From: Nocardioidaceae bacterium
GTDB lineage: Bacteria > Actinomycetota > Actinomycetes > Propionibacteriales > Nocardioidaceae
DNA: 50,369 bases
Direction: 5' to 3'
Assembly (NCBI GenBank): GCA_030655315.1
Contig: JAURVT010000056.1
Coordinates: 1-50,369 of the forward strand
Part shown: positions 17,158 through 25,836 of the stretch, piece by piece
How the letters are laid out: every line of letters starts with the position of its first letter
How positions within the stretch are numbered: position 1 is the first letter of the stretch
Program-made: the position numbers and the translations under genes
The notes under the pieces: model-generated
What the model saw: only the letters and a program-made list of their open reading frames with translations
Database searches by the model: none
What the model was told of the DNA's origin: nothing

Positions 17158-18912
17158 CTACTTCTTGACGTACAGGTCCGAGTAGGTCGGCTCGCCACGG
17201 ACGTTGTCGATGCCGACGCCGCCGATCTTCGAGCCGTGGACCAGCGCCACGCCGCCGTAACCGATGGTCACGACCGGGTGGTACTTCTGCGAGATGAACT
17301 TGTCGAAGGAGCCCCAGGCGTCGTTGGCCTCGGTACCGGCGAGCGTGTCGAGGATCTTGTCCTGCTGCTCGTCGGCGTCAGCCTGCTTGAACTGCGCCTT
17401 GTTGGGCATGCCCTCCTGGCCGACGAGACCACCGTCGAGGATGGCCGGGAACCAGGAGCCGCCGGACGGCCAGTCCGAGCACCAGCCCTGCGAGCGGATG
17501 TTCAGGTCGGCCGACGCGTCGGACTGCAGCGCGCGGATGGTGTCCGAGGTCGCCGCGACCGGGGTCGCCTTGAAGCCGGCCGCGGTGAGGGCCTGCGCCT
17601 GGACGTCCTTGGCCTTGACCGACTCGGGGAGGTCGGTCTGGTAGGGCCACTTGATCTCGAAGCCCTCGGCACCGGCCTCCTTCAGGAGCGCCTTGGCCTT
17701 GGCCGGGTCAGTCGTCTGACCGTCCTGGCCCTCGATGGCCTCGAAGGTCTCGCGACCCGCGGTGCCCGGGGGCAGGATCGACGTCGACGGCGCACGCGTC
17801 ACGCCCTCGATGTAGCCACCGGCGCGCCACGCGGCGCGGTACGGGTAGGCCCAGGCCAGGGCCTGACGGACCTTGTCGTCGGTGATCTTGGTGTTGTCGA
17901 TGTACCACATGAACGTGCACGGCTGGGTGCCGATGGCCAGGCGGCCCGACTCCTGCGCGCGGTCGTAGACCGACGGGGCGATCGGGGTGTAGTTGATCGT
18001 CGTCTGGCCGACGCCCTGGTCGTCCAGGACCACGTTGTCGATCTTGGTCTGGTCCTGGCTGAAGTTGAACTGGTACTCGTCGGCGTACTGGTGACGCGTG
18101 GTGTCCGTGGCCGGGTCCCACTGGTCGTTCTTGACCAGGGTCAGGCTCTGGCCCTTCTGGTAGCTCTCGAACTTGTACGGTCCGGTCGCGAGCGGCTTGT
18201 TACCGTAGGCGTCGGGGTTCGTGTCCTTGGCCTGCGGGATCGCGGTGAAGGACGGGAACGAGGCGTAGTACGCCATGTCGCCGAAGGGGCGCGCCATCTT
18301 GATGGTGATGTCGTTGCCGCTGGTCTCGACGCCGGCGTAGTCGTCGCCGTCCTGGAAGGGACCCTTGTAGGTGTCGCCGTCGAGGAAGAACGTCTGGTTG
18401 TAGGTGGGGCCGTCGGGCAGCTCCTCCACCGCGAACGAGCGCTTGATTGCGTAGGCGACGTCCTCGGCCTTGACGTCCGTGCCGTCCTCGTACTTGAGGC
18501 CCTCGCGGAGCGTGAAGGTCCAGGTCTTGTTGTCGTCGCTGGCCTGGCCGAGGTCGGTGGCCATGTCGGGGACCAGGACCATCTCCTTGGTCTCGGCGTC
18601 GTACTTGTACTGGGTCAGGGACCGCGTGACGAGGCCGGACATGATCGCCGTCGAGTCGGTGTAGTAGGCCCGGGTGGGGTCCAGCGTCTCGGGGGCGACG
18701 TTGGCGTTCACCGTGATGGTGCCGCCCGCGGTCGCGCCCTCGACGTCGGCAGCCGGGGCCTCGGCCTCGGCGTCCTGGCCGGAGCCGGCGTTGCCGCCCT
18801 CGCCCAGGGTCTGCCGGTCGCTGGAGTCCTCGGAGCCGCCTCCGCCGCCGCACGCGGCCACGGCGAGGAGTGATGCCGCGGCCAGCGCGGTCGCAGTTCT
18901 CTTGAGTCGCAT
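17158..18912 (-). CDS. dppA: Peptide-binding lipoprotein of the Dpp/Opp ABC transporter
   Basis: Extracytoplasmic solute-binding protein, family 5. From the ATG at 18912 it has 584 residues: a basic n-region (MRLKRT), a hydrophobic core, and a lipobox ending LAVAAC with Cys21 as the lipidation site. An acidic Gly/Ser linker precedes the SBP_bac_5 domain (GGTITVNANVAPETLDP onward, with TWTFTLREGLKYEDG). An ATG seven codons upstream is possible, but AAAGGTGG sits 10 bases before the chosen start and the signal peptide is then normal. It is flanked by hairpins on both sides. Substrate identity cannot be read from sequence; peptide is the likely class. Confidence 0.9.
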   Translation of the reverse strand: MRLKRTATALAAASLLAVAACGGGGGSEDSSDRQTLGEGGNAGSGQDAEAEAPAADVEGATAGGTITVNANVAPETLDPTRAYYTDSTAIMSGLVTRSLTQYKYDAETKEMVLVPDMATDLGQASDDNKTWTFTLREGLKYEDGTDVKAEDVAYAIKRSFAVEELPDGPTYNQTFFLDGDTYKGPFQDGDDYAGVETSGNDITIKMARPFGDMAYYASFPSFTAIPQAKDTNPDAYGNKPLATGPYKFESYQKGQSLTLVKNDQWDPATDTTRHQYADEYQFNFSQDQTKIDNVVLDDQGVGQTTINYTPIAPSVYDRAQESGRLAIGTQPCTFMWYIDNTKITDDKVRQALAWAYPYRAAWRAGGYIEGVTRAPSTSILPPGTAGRETFEAIEGQDGQTTDPAKAKALLKEAGAEGFEIKWPYQTDLPESVKAKDVQAQALTAAGFKATPVAATSDTIRALQSDASADLNIRSQGWCSDWPSGGSWFPAILDGGLVGQEGMPNKAQFKQADADEQQDKILDTLAGTEANDAWGSFDKFISQKYHPVVTIGYGGVALVHGSKIGGVGIDNVRGEPTYSDLYVKK

Positions 18913-18949
18913 CGAGACAATGCCACCTTTCATGGGTCGATGCCGGTCC

Positions 18950-18996
18950 TCGGTGACGGCGTCACCGACGAGTGAGGGACGGTGACGACGTCACCG
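18950..18996. repeat. Two near-identical hairpins in tandem between dppC and dppA
   Basis: TCGGTGAC-GGC-GTCACCGA at 18950-18968 and CGGTGAC-GAC-GTCACCG at 18980-18996: 8- and 7-bp perfect stems with 3-base loops, 30 bp apart. The second overlaps the dppC stop codon. They could stabilise processed ends or bind a regulator. Confidence 0.7.
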
Positions 18997-20019
18997 ACGG
19001 GTCTTGGGGTCGAACGCGTCGCGCACGGCGTCACCGAGCAGGTTCAGCGCCACGACGAGGGCGAGGACACCGAGGATCGGGGCCCAGAGGTAGAGGGGGT
19101 AGGTGTTGAACGCGTTGGCGGCCATCGCGTCGTTGATCGTCTGGCCCCACGAGGGGTAGCCGGTGACGCCGATGCCCAGGTAGGCCAGGCCCGCCTCGGC
19201 CGAGACGAAGGTCGGCATGCTCAGCGAGAAGAAGACGATGATCGGCGCGACCAGGTTGGGCAGCAGCTCGCGGCGCAGGATGGTGCGCGTCGGGACCCCG
19301 ATGACGCGGGCCGCCTGCACGAACTCGCGCTCGCGCAGCGACAGCACCTCGCCGCGGATCAGGCGGGCCAGCGGCATCCAGCCGAAGACCGACAGCACGA
19401 ACAGCAGGGACGCGAACTGCGCCACCGTCAGCTTGCCGGGCTCGGAGCCGTAGTAGCCGATGACGATCGGCGCGAGGATCAGCGCGACCAGGATGAAGGG
19501 CAGCGACAGGAAGAAGTTGATCGTCCAGTTGACGACGGTCTCGAGCGTGCCGCGGGCGAAGCCGCCGATCAGGCCGACCGTGATGCCGATGATCGTGCTG
19601 GCGATCGTGGCGACGAGCGCCACGCCGATCGAGGTCCGGGCCCCGTAGAGCCACAGCGCGAGGTTGTCGCGCGCCAGCGCCGGCGAGAGGCCGAGCGGGT
19701 GCTCCCAGGTGAAGTCGCCCTTGGGCGGACCCACGATGGGCAGGCCGTCGAAGTCGGTGCTGCTGAGGACGACGTCGCCCGACGGGGTCTTCCAGGAGAC
19801 GCCCCACAGCCAGGTGATCACCGGTGCGAGCAGCGCCAGGACCACGAACAGCACGATGATGATCGCGCAGGTGACCGCCACCCGGTCGCGACGCAGCTGC
19901 TCCATCGCCTGCTGGACGGGCGAGCGACCGGCGACCGCCTTCTCCAGGGCGGTGTCGGCCGACGGGTCCGGCTCCAGCGCATCAGCCGGGTTCTCCAGCC
20001 CTGCGGACGAGATCGACAC
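18991..20019 (-). CDS. dppC: Peptide ABC transporter permease (DppC type)
   Basis: Second membrane subunit. From the GTG at 20019 it has 342 residues with a cytoplasmic N-terminal extension of about 45 residues (QQAMEQLRRDRVAVTCAII marks the first helix), an OppC-type first-helix domain, and the permease core with the EAA loop (REFVQAARVIGVPTRTILRR). The start follows GGAAGGA by about 7 bases. It is the first gene of the operon, separated from its partner dppB by the binding-protein gene. Confidence 0.92.
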   Translation of the reverse strand: MSISSAGLENPADALEPDPSADTALEKAVAGRSPVQQAMEQLRRDRVAVTCAIIIVLFVVLALLAPVITWLWGVSWKTPSGDVVLSSTDFDGLPIVGPPKGDFTWEHPLGLSPALARDNLALWLYGARTSIGVALVATIASTIIGITVGLIGGFARGTLETVVNWTINFFLSLPFILVALILAPIVIGYYGSEPGKLTVAQFASLLFVLSVFGWMPLARLIRGEVLSLREREFVQAARVIGVPTRTILRRELLPNLVAPIIVFFSLSMPTFVSAEAGLAYLGIGVTGYPSWGQTINDAMAANAFNTYPLYLWAPILGVLALVVALNLLGDAVRDAFDPKTRR

Positions 20020-20064
20020 GTGCCATCCTTCCGGGCACACACGGGTCTCGGTGCGCCGTCAGTG

Positions 20065-20093
20065 ACACTAGACGTCGCTCTGCAACGAATCGA
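20065..20093 (-). promoter_or_regulatory. Candidate promoter of the dpp operon
   Basis: Minus strand: TCGATT (20093-20088), 17 bases, then TAGTGT (20070-20065), about 45 bases before the dppC start. The -10 fits TANNNT; the -35 is poor. An inverted repeat CGAATCG...CGATTCG (20086-20114) overlaps the -35 and could be an operator. Confidence 0.35.
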
Positions 20094-20133
20094 GACACGA
20101 GCGGTCACGATTCGGACACGCTTGGACGCGGTG

Positions 20134-21912
20134 TTACAGCCCGGTGTCGGCACCCTTGCGGGCGTCCACACCGGCCTCCTTGCGCTGTGCCGGGGAGATG
20201 GCCGCAGGTGCTCCGGTCATGGGGTCCCAGCCCGACGAGGCCTTCGGGAAGGCGATCACGTCGCGGATGGAGTCCGAGGACGTGAGCAGCGCACAGATGC
20301 GGTCCCAGCCGAACGCGATGCCGCCGTGCGGCGGGGCGCCGAAGGCGAACGCCTCGAGTAGGAAGCCGAACTTCTCCTGCGCCTCGGCCTCGTCCAGCCC
20401 CATGATCGCGAACACCCGACGCTGCACGTCCTCACGGTGGATACGGATGGACCCGCCGCCGATCTCGTTGCCGTTGCAGACGATGTCGTAGGCGTAGGCC
20501 AGCGCGCCGCCGGGGTCGGACTCGAGGGTGTCGAGCGAGTCGGGCTTGGGCGAGGTGAAGGCGTGGTGGACGGCCGTCCACGCTCCCCCGCCGACGGCGA
20601 CGTCGCCCGACGCCGTGGCGTCGTCGGTGGGCTCGAACAGGGGCGCGTCCACGACCCACAGGAAGCGCCAGGCGTCCTGGTCGATCAGGTCGCCGCGACG
20701 CCCGATCTCGAGCCGCGCGGCCCCGAGCAGCGCGCGCGAGGACTTCGGGGCGCCCGCGCCGAAGAAGATGCAGTCGCCCGGCGAGGCGCCGACGTGGGCG
20801 GCCAGGCCGTCGCGCTCGGCGTCGGTGAGGTTCTTGGCGACGGGGCCGGCGAGCGTGCCGTCCTCGCCCACCAGCACGTACGCCAGGCCCTTGGCGCCGC
20901 GCTGCTTGGCCCACTCCTGCCACGCGTCCAGCTGCCGACGCGGCTGCGAGGCCCCACCGGGCATGACGACGGCGCCGACGTAGGGCGCCTGGAACACGCG
21001 GAAGGTGGTGTCGGCGAAGAAGTCGGTGCACTCGACGAGCTCGAGGCCCATCCGCAGGTCGGGCTTGTCGGTGCCGAAGCGACGCATCGCCTCGGCGTAG
21101 GTCATCCGCTCGATCGGCATCGGGATCTCGACGTCGATGGTCGCCCAGACGGCCTGCAGGACCTCCTCGGCGAGTGCGATGACGTCGTCCTGGTCGACGA
21201 AGCTCATCTCGACGTCGAGCTGGGTGAACTCGGGCTGGCGGTCGGCGCGGAAGTCCTCGTCGCGGTAGCAGCGCGCGATCTGGAAGTAGCGCTCGGCGCC
21301 GGCGACCATCATCAGCTGCTTGAACAGCTGGGGGCTCTGGGGCAGCGCGTACCAGCTGCCCGGCTGCAGGCGTGCGGGCACCAGGAAGTCGCGCGCGCCC
21401 TCGGGCGTCGAGCGGGTGAGCGTGGGCGTCTCGACCTCGGTGAAGCGGTGGCCGTGCAGGACGTCGCGCGCGGCCTTGTTGACGTCGCTGCGCAGGCGCA
21501 GGTTGCGAGCCATCGGCGCACGGCGCAGGTCCAGGTAGCGGTAGCGCAGCCGCGTCTCCTCGTTGACCGGGCTGTCGTGGTACTCCTCGACCGGGAACGG
21601 CAGCGGCGCGGCGGCGTTGAGCACCTCGACCGTGGTGGCCACGACCTCGATCTCGCCCGAGGGCAGCTGGGCGTTGGCGTTGCCGTCCGGACGAGCCGCG
21701 ACCTCGCCGGTGACGGCGACGCAGAACTCGTTGCGCAGGGGGCCGGCGACGTCCTCGTCGCGGATGACGACCTGTGCGGTCCCGGTGGAGTCCCGCAGGT
21801 CGATGAACGCCACGCCACCGTGGTCGCGTCGACGCGCGACCCAGCCGGCGAGGGTGACCTGGGTGCCGGCGTCGCTGGCGCGCAGGCTTCCGGCGTCGTG
21901 CGTGCGGATCAT
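20134..21912 (-). CDS. aspS: Aspartyl-tRNA synthetase
   Basis: Charges tRNA-Asp. The 592-residue length and architecture are those of bacterial AspRS: an N-terminal OB anticodon-binding domain ([23 protein letters not shown]), the class II core with RYRYLDLRR and [20 protein letters not shown], the inserted GAD domain, and motif 3 near [11 protein letters not shown]. The ATG at 21912 overlaps the hisS stop by four bases. It is the last gene of the hydrolase-hisS-aspS operon. Confidence 0.97.
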   Translation of the reverse strand: MIRTHDAGSLRASDAGTQVTLAGWVARRRDHGGVAFIDLRDSTGTAQVVIRDEDVAGPLRNEFCVAVTGEVAARPDGNANAQLPSGEIEVVATTVEVLNAAAPLPFPVEEYHDSPVNEETRLRYRYLDLRRAPMARNLRLRSDVNKAARDVLHGHRFTEVETPTLTRSTPEGARDFLVPARLQPGSWYALPQSPQLFKQLMMVAGAERYFQIARCYRDEDFRADRQPEFTQLDVEMSFVDQDDVIALAEEVLQAVWATIDVEIPMPIERMTYAEAMRRFGTDKPDLRMGLELVECTDFFADTTFRVFQAPYVGAVVMPGGASQPRRQLDAWQEWAKQRGAKGLAYVLVGEDGTLAGPVAKNLTDAERDGLAAHVGASPGDCIFFGAGAPKSSRALLGAARLEIGRRGDLIDQDAWRFLWVVDAPLFEPTDDATASGDVAVGGGAWTAVHHAFTSPKPDSLDTLESDPGGALAYAYDIVCNGNEIGGGSIRIHREDVQRRVFAIMGLDEAEAQEKFGFLLEAFAFGAPPHGGIAFGWDRICALLTSSDSIRDVIAFPKASSGWDPMTGAPAAISPAQRKEAGVDARKGADTGL

Positions 21913-23285
21913 CGGGAGGACTCCTCGGACTGCCCGGAGGGGGCGTGGGTGGCGGTCTGGCTGGGGTCGACGATGCGCGGGCGCAGGTCGGCGGGCGGGG
22001 GCGCCCAGGTGGCCGGGTCGGCGTCGACCTGGTCGCCCGAGCGGATGTCCTTGACCTGGTGACCGTCGGCGGACGGGAACCAGACGTAGGGGATGCCGCG
22101 GCGGTCGGCGTGCCGGATCTGCTTGCCGAGCTTGGCGGGCTCCGGCGCGACCTCGGTCGAGATGCCGCGCGAGCGCAGCGCACGGGCGACCTCGCGGGCG
22201 GCCGGGCGCGAGTCCTCGTCGGCGAGGGACACCAGGACGACCGAGGGCACCGAGCGGTCGGCGTCGAGCAGCCCGCGGGCTACGAGCGGCGCGACGAGTC
22301 GCGTGACGCCGAGCGAGATGCCCACGCCGGGGTAGGTGGACCGGCCGTCGGCGGCGAGCGCGTCGTAGCGGCCGCCGGCGCAGATCGACAGCGCGCCGTG
22401 CGTCTCCATCCGGCCCTCGAACACGGTGCCGGTGTAGTAGTCGAGGCCGCGGGCGATCGACAGGTCGGCCAGCAGGGTGAACTGCGCGGAGTTGCTGCGC
22501 GAGCCCGCCTCGACGGCGCGGACGAGGTCGCGCAGGCCCTCCTCGAGCAGCGGGTGCTCGACGCCGAGGGCGCGCACCTCGTCGGCGAACGAGGTGTCGG
22601 TGGACCGGATCTGCGCGAGCGCGAGGGTCTGCCGGGTCTGGGTCTGGTCCAGGCCCGCCTCGGCGAGCAGGGTCGTGACGCCGTCGACGCCGATCTTGTC
22701 GAGCTTGTCGACGGCGCGGATCACGGGCGTGGGGTCGTCGACGCCGAGCCCGCGGTAGAAGCCCTCGATCAGCTTGCGGTTGTTGACGTGCAGCGTCAGC
22801 GCGGGCACCGGCAGCCTGCTCAGCGCCTCGGCCATCACCTCGGTGACCTCGACGTCGGCGTCGAACCCGAGGGTGTCGCGCCCGATGATGTCGATGTCGG
22901 CCTGGGTGAACTCGCGGTAGCGGCCCTCCTGCGGGCGCTCGCCGCGCCAGCAGCGCTGGATCTGGTAGCGCCGGAAGGGGAAGTGGAGGTCTCCCTGGTG
23001 CTCGAGCACGTAGCGCGCGAGCGGCACGGTCAGGTCGAAGTGCAGGCCCATGCCCGAGTCGGAGGCGGCATCGGGGTCGGCCTGGAGCCGGCGCAGCACG
23101 TAGACCTCGTTGGACGTCTCGCCCTTGCGCAGCAGCTGGTCCAGCGGCTCGACGAACCGCGTCTCGAGCGAGGCGAAGCCGTGCAGCTCGAAGGTCTCGC
23201 GCAGGGAGTCGATGATCGCGAGCTCGGCGGCGCGCTGGCTCGGCAGCAGCTCGGGGAACCCGCTCAGGGGCGTGGGGCGGCTCAT
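21909..23285 (-). CDS. hisS: Histidyl-tRNA synthetase
   Basis: Charges tRNA-His. The protein has 458 residues: a class II catalytic core with [14 protein letters not shown] (motif 2) and the HisRS-specific [13 protein letters not shown], then a C-terminal anticodon-binding domain ([26 protein letters not shown]). It overlaps the genes on both sides by four bases, so the three are probably translated in a coupled way. The last 30 residues are low complexity. Confidence 0.96.
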   Translation of the reverse strand: MSRPTPLSGFPELLPSQRAAELAIIDSLRETFELHGFASLETRFVEPLDQLLRKGETSNEVYVLRRLQADPDAASDSGMGLHFDLTVPLARYVLEHQGDLHFPFRRYQIQRCWRGERPQEGRYREFTQADIDIIGRDTLGFDADVEVTEVMAEALSRLPVPALTLHVNNRKLIEGFYRGLGVDDPTPVIRAVDKLDKIGVDGVTTLLAEAGLDQTQTRQTLALAQIRSTDTSFADEVRALGVEHPLLEEGLRDLVRAVEAGSRSNSAQFTLLADLSIARGLDYYTGTVFEGRMETHGALSICAGGRYDALAADGRSTYPGVGISLGVTRLVAPLVARGLLDADRSVPSVVLVSLADEDSRPAAREVARALRSRGISTEVAPEPAKLGKQIRHADRRGIPYVWFPSADGHQVKDIRSGDQVDADPATWAPPPADLRPRIVDPSQTATHAPSGQSEESSR

Positions 23286-23971
23286 GCGAGGTCGGCCAGG
23301 AACGGGTTGGTGGCGCGCTCGCGGCCGACCGAGCTCTGGGGCCCGTGCCCGGGCAGCACGACGACGTCGTCGGGCAGCGGGAGCAGGCGGGTGCGCAGGC
23401 TGTCGGTCATGGCGTCGTGGTCCCCTCCGGTCAGGTCGGTGCGTCCGATGGATCCTGCGAAGAGGAAATCACCGGTGAACATCACGCGCGACACGTTTTC
23501 GGCGCCGCTGTAGGGCGTCTCGTACATGACGGTGCCCGGGGTGTGGCCCGGCACGTGGTGGACGGTGAGCGCGAGGCCGGCCGCCTCGATCACCACGCCG
23601 TCGGCGGCGTCGCGGACGTCGGCCGGCTCGACGAAGTCGGGGAGGTCGTCCAGCTGCAGCTGCGAGCGCAGCATCGCGGCGGACTCGCCGGAGATCGCGG
23701 CCATCGGGTCCGCCAGCAGGTGCCGGTCGGCCGGGTGGATCCAGACCGGGACGTCGTGCGTCTCGGCCACCTCGCGCACCGACCACATGTGGTCGAAGTG
23801 CCCGTGGGTGACGAGGACCGCCTCCACCGTCAGGCCCTGCTGGCCGACGATCTCGGCGACGCCGCCCGCGGCGTCCATGCCGGGGTCGACGACCACGCAG
23901 CCACCGCTCCCGTCTCCGACGAGGTAGCAGTTGGCCTGCAGGGGTCCGGCGGGGAAGGCGGCGAGGAGCAC
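23282..23971 (-). CDS. Metallo-beta-lactamase fold hydrolase (glyoxalase II-like)
   Basis: The protein has 229 residues with the binuclear metal motif THGHFDH (His56, His58, Asp60, His61), then [10 protein letters not shown] and the late [15 protein letters not shown] and LPGHGP histidine/aspartate motifs. This pattern fits the glyoxalase II/YcbL group. It is usually found next to hisS in actinobacteria, and the true substrate is not established there. GTG start at 23971, six bases after TAACGT. Confidence 0.88.
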   Translation of the reverse strand: MLLAAFPAGPLQANCYLVGDGSGGCVVVDPGMDAAGGVAEIVGQQGLTVEAVLVTHGHFDHMWSVREVAETHDVPVWIHPADRHLLADPMAAISGESAAMLRSQLQLDDLPDFVEPADVRDAADGVVIEAAGLALTVHHVPGHTPGTVMYETPYSGAENVSRVMFTGDFLFAGSIGRTDLTGGDHDAMTDSLRTRLLPLPDDVVVLPGHGPQSSVGRERATNPFLADLA

Positions 23972-23977
23972 GGCGCT

Positions 23978-23983
23978 ACGTTA
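23978..23983 (-). promoter_or_regulatory. -10 box of a leaderless promoter for the hydrolase-hisS-aspS operon
   Basis: TAACGT on the minus strand, six bases before the GTG at 23971. The transcript start would fall at the start codon. Confidence 0.5.
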
Positions 23984-24021
23984 CCGAGAGGTGTCCGGCG
24001 GTCCCGACGCGCGGGTCGGCG

Positions 24022-24903
24022 TCACAGCTTGGGGTTCGCGTACCCGACCACGTACTTCTTGGCCCGCACGACCTGGTGGACGCCCCGGGGGTGGCCCGAG
24101 CCGCCGTCGGCGTCGATGTTGCCCTCGATGGTGACGATGGTGTTCTTGCGGACCTCGACGACCAGACCGGCGTGCGACGCGCGCCCGTCGCCGAAGAAGT
24201 CGATCAGCGCGACCTTGCCCACGACGGCCTTGCGGTTGGTGCGCTTCTGCTGGGCGACGGCCTTCTTGAAGGCGGTGAACGAGGCGCGCTTGGGGATCGC
24301 CGCGCCGTTGCCGCTCGCGCCGCTGACCCACGAGACGAAGAAGCTGCACCACGGCAGGTGCACGTAGCCCTTCCCGCCGCCGACCCACTTCGCGTAGAGG
24401 CTCTTGCGGTACGCCGGCTCGCTGTACCCGACCTGCGAGCGGGCGACGGCGAGGAGCTCGGACCGCTCGCCCGCGACCTTCGAGACGGTGACCGGCCGCG
24501 GCGCCGACGGGCTCCGGTAGATCGAGCCCTTCTGGAACCGCTGGAGGCAGCCGGCGCCGTCGCACCACTGCGCCATCACGGGCGCGCCGAGGGAGCCCCG
24601 CACGCCGCCCGCGGCGACGTAGCTCGCGAGCATGCCGCCCGAGACCAGCTTCACCGACGAGCCGTTGAACGCCAGGAAGCCGTTCTCGTACTGCCGGTAG
24701 GTGATGGGCCGGCCGTACTTGACGACCGTGCCGAGCACGCCGGTCGGGGCGCCCAGCCGGGGGCCGAGCCGGGCGGCGTAGGCCTCGACCGCCGCCTCGC
24801 CGGGGGTCGCGGCCGAGGCCGAGGGCGCCGCGCCGAGCACGCCCGCCCCGAGCGCGAGGGCGGTGACGACGGCCAGGAGCGGCCGGCGGAGGCGGTGCAG
24901 CAT
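24022..24903 (-). CDS. Secreted CHAP-like (NlpC/P60 superfamily) protein with LGFP-type repeats, copy 1
   Basis: The protein has 293 residues. A signal peptide (1-31, ending PSASA) is followed by two LGFP-like segments: LGAP...ENGFLAFNGS (about 50-82) and LGAPVMAQWCDGAGCLQRFQ (105-124), the second continuing to GSIYRSP. A CHAP-like domain follows with PWCSFFVSWV (Cys186), SHAGLVVEV (His244) and TIEGN (Glu260/Asn262) as the likely catalytic set. CHAP enzymes usually cleave peptidoglycan peptide bonds, and LGFP repeats are linked to cell-wall binding. The ATG follows CGGGAG; a TACTCT box (24951-24946) may be its -10. The neighbouring gene is a shorter homologue. Confidence 0.82.
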   Translation of the reverse strand: MLHRLRRPLLAVVTALALGAGVLGAAPSASAATPGEAAVEAYAARLGPRLGAPTGVLGTVVKYGRPITYRQYENGFLAFNGSSVKLVSGGMLASYVAAGGVRGSLGAPVMAQWCDGAGCLQRFQKGSIYRSPSAPRPVTVSKVAGERSELLAVARSQVGYSEPAYRKSLYAKWVGGGKGYVHLPWCSFFVSWVSGASGNGAAIPKRASFTAFKKAVAQQKRTNRKAVVGKVALIDFFGDGRASHAGLVVEVRKNTIVTIEGNIDADGGSGHPRGVHQVVRAKKYVVGYANPKL

Positions 24904-24998
24904 GGTGGCTCCCGAGGGGGTGGTGCGATGTCCGGTGATGTCCGAAGAGTAGGGCTCTCCGGCACCGGCTGCTCGTCGGGATGGACGAGGCGGGCTCC

Positions 24999-25730
24999 TC
25001 AGTACCGGGGGGTCCAGTAGTAGAGCACCGGCGGGTCGGTCCGGGTCGCCTCGACGACGGCGCGGCCGTCGGTCGGCCCGACGTTGCCCTCGACCATCTG
25101 CACGTCGAGGCCGTCGTGCGCCACGACCAGTCCCACGTGGGTGGGCGTGCCGGCGTCCTCGAGGTCCATGAAGGCCAGCGCACCGACGCTGGGCTCGGAC
25201 GAGAGACGGGAGGTGTCCGACTGCGTGGCGGTGATCAGCGCGGGGAAGTCGCGCGAGGCGGGGACCGCGTCGTCGTTGCCGCTGGCCCGCGCGGCCCACG
25301 ACTGGAAGATGCCGCACCACGCGACGTCGGCGCCCACCCAGTCGTTCCACTTGCTGCGGCGGAACGCGGGCTCGGTGTAGCCCACCTGCGAGCGTGCCGC
25401 AGCCGCGAACGCGGCGACGTCGGGGCGGCCGTAGGCGATCTCGACCCCGCTCGGGGCCGACGGGTTGGCGTAGACCGCTCCCCCGGCGAACCGCTGGACG
25501 CACGCGTCCTCGAGCAGGCCGCACCGGACGTCGGAGACGGGCTCACCGAGGCGCCCGTCCTCGCCGCCGACCCGGTCGTAGGCGTCGGCGACGTCGGACG
25601 CCGTCGAGCCGCTGCCCGCGGCCTCGGCCCGGCCGGTGGGGTCCTGCGTCGACACGAGGCCGGCCACGACGGCCAGCACGACGGCGGCGGCGGCCACCAC
25701 GACCAGCGTCCAGCGACGGGTTGAGCTCAC
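24999..25730 (-). CDS. Secreted or anchored CHAP-like protein, copy 2
   Basis: The protein has 243 residues and is a divergent tandem homologue of the downstream gene. It has an N-terminal signal or anchor helix (7-26) and one LGFP-type segment (RLGEPVSDVRCG...QRFAGGAVYANP, 60-90). The shared ARSQVGYTEPAFRRSKWNDWVG block (112-133) leads into the CHAP-like core with AWCGIFQSW (Cys139), THVGLVV (His198) and VEGN (Glu214/Asn216). The GTG at 25730 follows GGAGG by about 8 bases, with a TACCGT -10 candidate at 25773-25768. It lacks the first repeat of copy 1. Role inferred: wall-associated peptidase or amidase. Confidence 0.78.
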   Translation of the reverse strand: MSSTRRWTLVVVAAAAVVLAVVAGLVSTQDPTGRAEAAGSGSTASDVADAYDRVGGEDGRLGEPVSDVRCGLLEDACVQRFAGGAVYANPSAPSGVEIAYGRPDVAAFAAAARSQVGYTEPAFRRSKWNDWVGADVAWCGIFQSWAARASGNDDAVPASRDFPALITATQSDTSRLSSEPSVGALAFMDLEDAGTPTHVGLVVAHDGLDVQMVEGNVGPTDGRAVVEATRTDPPVLYYWTPRY

Positions 25731-25836
25731 GGCACCTGCCTCCGGGGGCGTCGACGACCTGCCGTGAACGGTACCCGCAGGGCCCTACCGCCGCGTCGCA
25801 CTGGACTGTCGGGCCTCCGGACGACAGGGTGGACCC

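Noticed and set aside
14749-18873. Very long open frame on the plus strand (over 1,300 codons) opposite the dpp genes
   Set aside because: The minus-strand dppD, dppB and dppA genes are clear homologues with intact motifs. The plus-strand translation is biased Gly/Val/Leu/Arg/Asp without domains, as expected for an antisense frame in GC-rich DNA.
20020-24021. T-box or other amino-acid riboswitch before the hisS-aspS operon
   Set aside because: The operon appears to start with a leaderless transcript at 23971, leaving no room for a leader, and hisS and aspS are coupled by 4-base overlaps.
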